Shown here piece after piece: positions 57,838-64,000 of a DNA stretch of 64,000 nt (positions within the stretch are counted from its first letter, which is position 1; the number at the start of each line of letters is the position of its first letter). A program made the translations under genes and the position numbers. The stretch covers positions 1,645,121 to 1,709,120 of the forward strand of contig CM054158.1 in NCBI GenBank assembly GCA_028751875.1, in the 5' to 3' direction. This stretch comes from Rapana venosa (Eukaryota > Mollusca > Gastropoda > Neogastropoda > Muricidae). Below the pieces are notes generated by a model, which was not told where the DNA came from, searched no databases, and worked only from the letters and a program-made list of their open reading frames with translations.

Positions 57838-58703
57838 TTTTTTTTTTTTTTTTTTTTGCTGCCTCATCTTCTGTGACATCCCCCGTTCTGCTGTTCCCAC
57901 ACCGCTCACTCCAATTTCCCCGCCACAGCCATACCCAGATTTGTTATGTCTTATCCTCAGAGTCGGAGGTCCACAGGGAGCCAATCACTATCAGGCCGCC
58001 GTGGGGCCACCAGCCAGAGGGGCCCTGCACTGCTGCTGGGTCACTTTGGTGGTGTTCAGTGGTGCCTGTTCTGAGCTAACATACGCAGGACACCACCTAC
58101 TAAGCCCCCTACTAACGACAGTATTAGCTCAGTCGCGGAGCCAGACTGAGTGAGTTGCCCACCCGAGGTGGCAACCACCACAACGTCCCTCCAACGACCG
58201 TCCCCCGCAAACCTCCAACCCCAAAGGCTTTGACACAAATACACCACAGGCACAGAAGTGTATGGGCAAACCGAATCTGAGGTCACCATGAGACCAGAGC
58301 AACTGGGACCACCGAATCAGAGGCAATTTTTTAATTGCATGATGATCAATGACAATGAGGATGACGTAATTATGCTGCTGTGGAAGTGCATATGCTTTGA
58401 GACTACTTGACAGGGCTGTACTCTACGCTTACTATCATAATATATCCTGGCGTCAACCAGGCCCGAGAGATACAGACACCTGCAGTGTTGGTCAGGTAAT
58501 TTGAGCAACACTCTCAAATTCGCATCCGTTAAGTGGATGAAGCTCGACTGTGTGGTCCCAGTCTTCCCACTGAGCCCACAGCACACTCACTCTGGGTAGG
58601 AGCCGGCCGGAGTCCGAAAAATCCCTATGACTCTTATGGGAATCGAACCCGCGACCTTCCAGTCCGTAACCCAAGGCGCTAACCACTGCGCCATGGCGGC
58701 TGG
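57838..58703 (-). mobile_element. Long family D SINE-like element (about 860 bp), copy 1
   Basis: The minus-strand head CCGCCATGGCGCAGTGGTTA with B box GGTTCGATTCCC is followed by the same first 200 bp as the element at 16802. A further 600 bp tail is shared with the copy at 62195. The left end is a poly(T) run (57835-57856). Confidence 0.7.
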
Positions 58704-58704
58704 T

Positions 58705-59390
58705 CTTCTATTGTTCTTGAGTTTACTGATGGAACACTTAAAAATGATTATTCATCGTTTGTCAGTACCCAACAAGAAAGTGGAAAGGGAAGAGAGTAGA
58801 TTTGATTGGTCATGTTTCATTTTGTCACTTTCAGATGTTTAGCATGGATGGGTGAAGTTGAATCGCGCCAATCGGATTTGATTTTAAAGCTGCACTTTCT
58901 GAAGTTTTTGCACTTGAACCCAAGTTTCACCTCAAGGCATTCATTCGGCTTTGTAGAAATCCCCAGCACCAGTTATTTGTCTTTAAAACAAAACTTATAG
59001 TATCCTGTCATATGTTGGGACAAAGATTGAAAAAAAGAAAAAGCTGAAGATAGTATGTATGCGTAGCAAATGCAGTGGTTACCAATTATGAAGGCAATTT
59101 CTGGGCAGTGATGTCAGCTGGTGTTTTAAAATTGTTTATTATGTTAGAGCACAAAAAAATGATCATGATGTCACTATAGTAGTATAGACTAGTATGTTGC
59201 ATTTCTGTGAAGTATGTATTTGGTGAGTCATTCAGATTAATGTTGCTGGTACTATAACTTTAGCCTAGGTGGAAACTCTGTTTCAGGTTTCAATGATCAG
59301 CTCATTACTCGACATTAGTGTCAGTTGTAAGCAGATCTAAAATTATGTACGCACTCACATGCACGCATGCACGCGTACACTTACTTTCAG
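58705..59390. other. Upstream of ARF6, no gene recognised
   Basis: Anonymous sequence between the family D element and the CA satellite. Confidence 0.5.
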
Positions 59391-59582
59391 GACACACATA
59401 CTCACACACACTCACGCGCCTGTACACACAAACACACACACACTACAGTGACACATATACAAACACACAGTGACACAGTAACACGCACCTACACACACAC
59501 ACACACACACACAAAACACACACACACACACACACACACTGTCACACACACACACTGTCACACACATACACACACACAATGT
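59390..59582. repeat. (CA)n microsatellite upstream of ARF6
   Basis: Imperfect CA with CACTGTCACA repeats about 500 bp upstream of the ARF6 start codon. Confidence 0.9.
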
Positions 59583-60076
59583 ATGTGAACAACAGCATGA
59601 AGCGTAAACTGCAACTTAAATGTAAATATACTTAAAAGATTAGTAAACTTTTTTTTAAACAAAAACTAATAAATCGTGAAATACATGTGACTTTTCAACT
59701 TAGCTTTTGTCCCTCAGAAAATGGCAACATTGTGAGAACTTCTTTTATTGTTATACTCTCCCCCCTCGTCCCTCCCCAATTTAAACTAAGTCCTCAAAAT
59801 GCAAGAAATGTTTTGGAGAAAACTTTGCAAGATACACTTCTTTGCATGACTTTTCGTTAATTGTGTGTTTTCATTGTGTTTGTATACTATAAACAAAGAG
59901 AATATAAATTTATATTGCATAATGACTATTCTAATGTATGCTGTGTATGTGTGTGTGCATGTGTACAGGTATGCATGTGTGTGCGTATACATGCCTCTGT
60001 GTATGTGTGTGTAAAACATTAAATCGTACTACTGCATGTGTGCAGGGTGAGGGTGTGTGGAAGAACAGTTGCCACC

Positions 60077-63394
<3,318 letters not shown>

Positions 63395-63469
63395 GTCAGT
63401 GGTATTATTTATTGTGAGGGAGGCATGTGATTATTTTATTTATTTTTAAATTTTAATTTAATTTTATTC

Positions 63470-63600
63470 ATTCTTTTTTGTATCAAGGATAATGGGATAA
63501 GCACTTATGTGCTTTTTTACACGCAGTCCCCGTTTGTATGTGGTTTTGTAAATTTTGTCATCTGTTCCAACTGGCACACAATGGCCTACTCTTACTCTTA
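63470..63600 (-). mobile_element. Family A SINE, 3' part, in ARF6 intron 3
   Basis: TATCAAGGATAATGGGATAA, TGGTTTTGTAAATTTTGTCA and GGCACACAATGGCCTACTCT match the reverse complement of the family A body. Confidence 0.65.
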
Positions 63601-64000
63601 TGGTTGTGTTTGTGCTTTTAAATGGCTGTTGGTTTTCGTTTAGTTATATATTCATATTGTTTGATGTGAATGTGCACATGGCTAGAGCAACAAGCTATTA
63701 TTGTGTATGAATTCATTTTGCGTATAAAACCTGTGGCCTTGACCATTGATTGTGAAGAACAGAAAGAAAAGGAATAAGAACAAAATAATCAGGACATGAA
63801 AATCATTTTTCACCCATGGGGTGGTGTTAACGTTTTTGTTGTGAGGGTTCAGGACCCTCTGTCAGTCTCTGAAGGCCCTGATCCTTTTATAAAAGGAGAT
63901 AGTGGTGGTGGGGGTGGTAAAGGCCATGAGACATGGAAGAGGTTGATTGGTGACAGAAGTTGATCCCTGCTTTTATTTTTCTTAAAGTTTTTCCATTTTC

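Overview
This is eukaryotic, intron-rich DNA with many transposons. The protein sequences, the tRNA-derived SINE load and the very dense CA/GT microsatellites suggest a lophotrochozoan, most likely a mollusc (perhaps a gastropod). The phylum is my inference; no marker in the window fixes the species. There are no prokaryotic features.

Two protein-coding genes can be reconstructed, arranged head to head. The minus strand from 45624 down to the left edge holds the ortholog of CKAP5 / XMAP215 / Msps / ch-TOG, the multi-TOG microtubule polymerase. I place 37 coding exons, 4692 nt or 1564 codons. Every junction has GT-AG ends and the reading phase is unbroken from the ATG to the window edge. They cover TOG1 to TOG5 and the start of the C-terminal region; the last part of the gene lies outside the window. 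The plus strand from 60077 holds the first three coding exons (128 codons) of ARF6, the small GTPase of the plasma membrane and endosomes; its C-terminal exon(s) lie beyond 64000. The 14.4 kb between the two start codons must contain both promoters. Candidate 5' non-coding exons are proposed near 48.2 kb (CKAP5) and 55.2 kb (ARF6).

Nearly all the rest is repeat. There are three near-identical copies (about 1.1 kb) of a non-autonomous piggyBac-type DNA transposon flanked by TTAA; several tRNA-headed SINE families, one a tRNA/5S-rRNA chimera; pieces of non-LTR retrotransposons (one with a readable RNase H domain); at least seven minisatellites; and many long microsatellites.

The most unusual feature is that three separate minisatellites in CKAP5 are built from copies of an exon-intron junction. 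The intron after exon 17 is almost wholly a 30/38-bp array in which each unit repeats the exon's last codons and its GTAAGT donor. The intron after exon 9 has 40-bp copies of exon end plus donor, and the intron before exon 36 has about 19 copies of its acceptor. In addition, at least seven CKAP5 acceptors have a (TG)n run in place of a polypyrimidine tract, directly before the CAG. Together these make the gene a candidate for repeat-controlled or repeat-buffered splicing.
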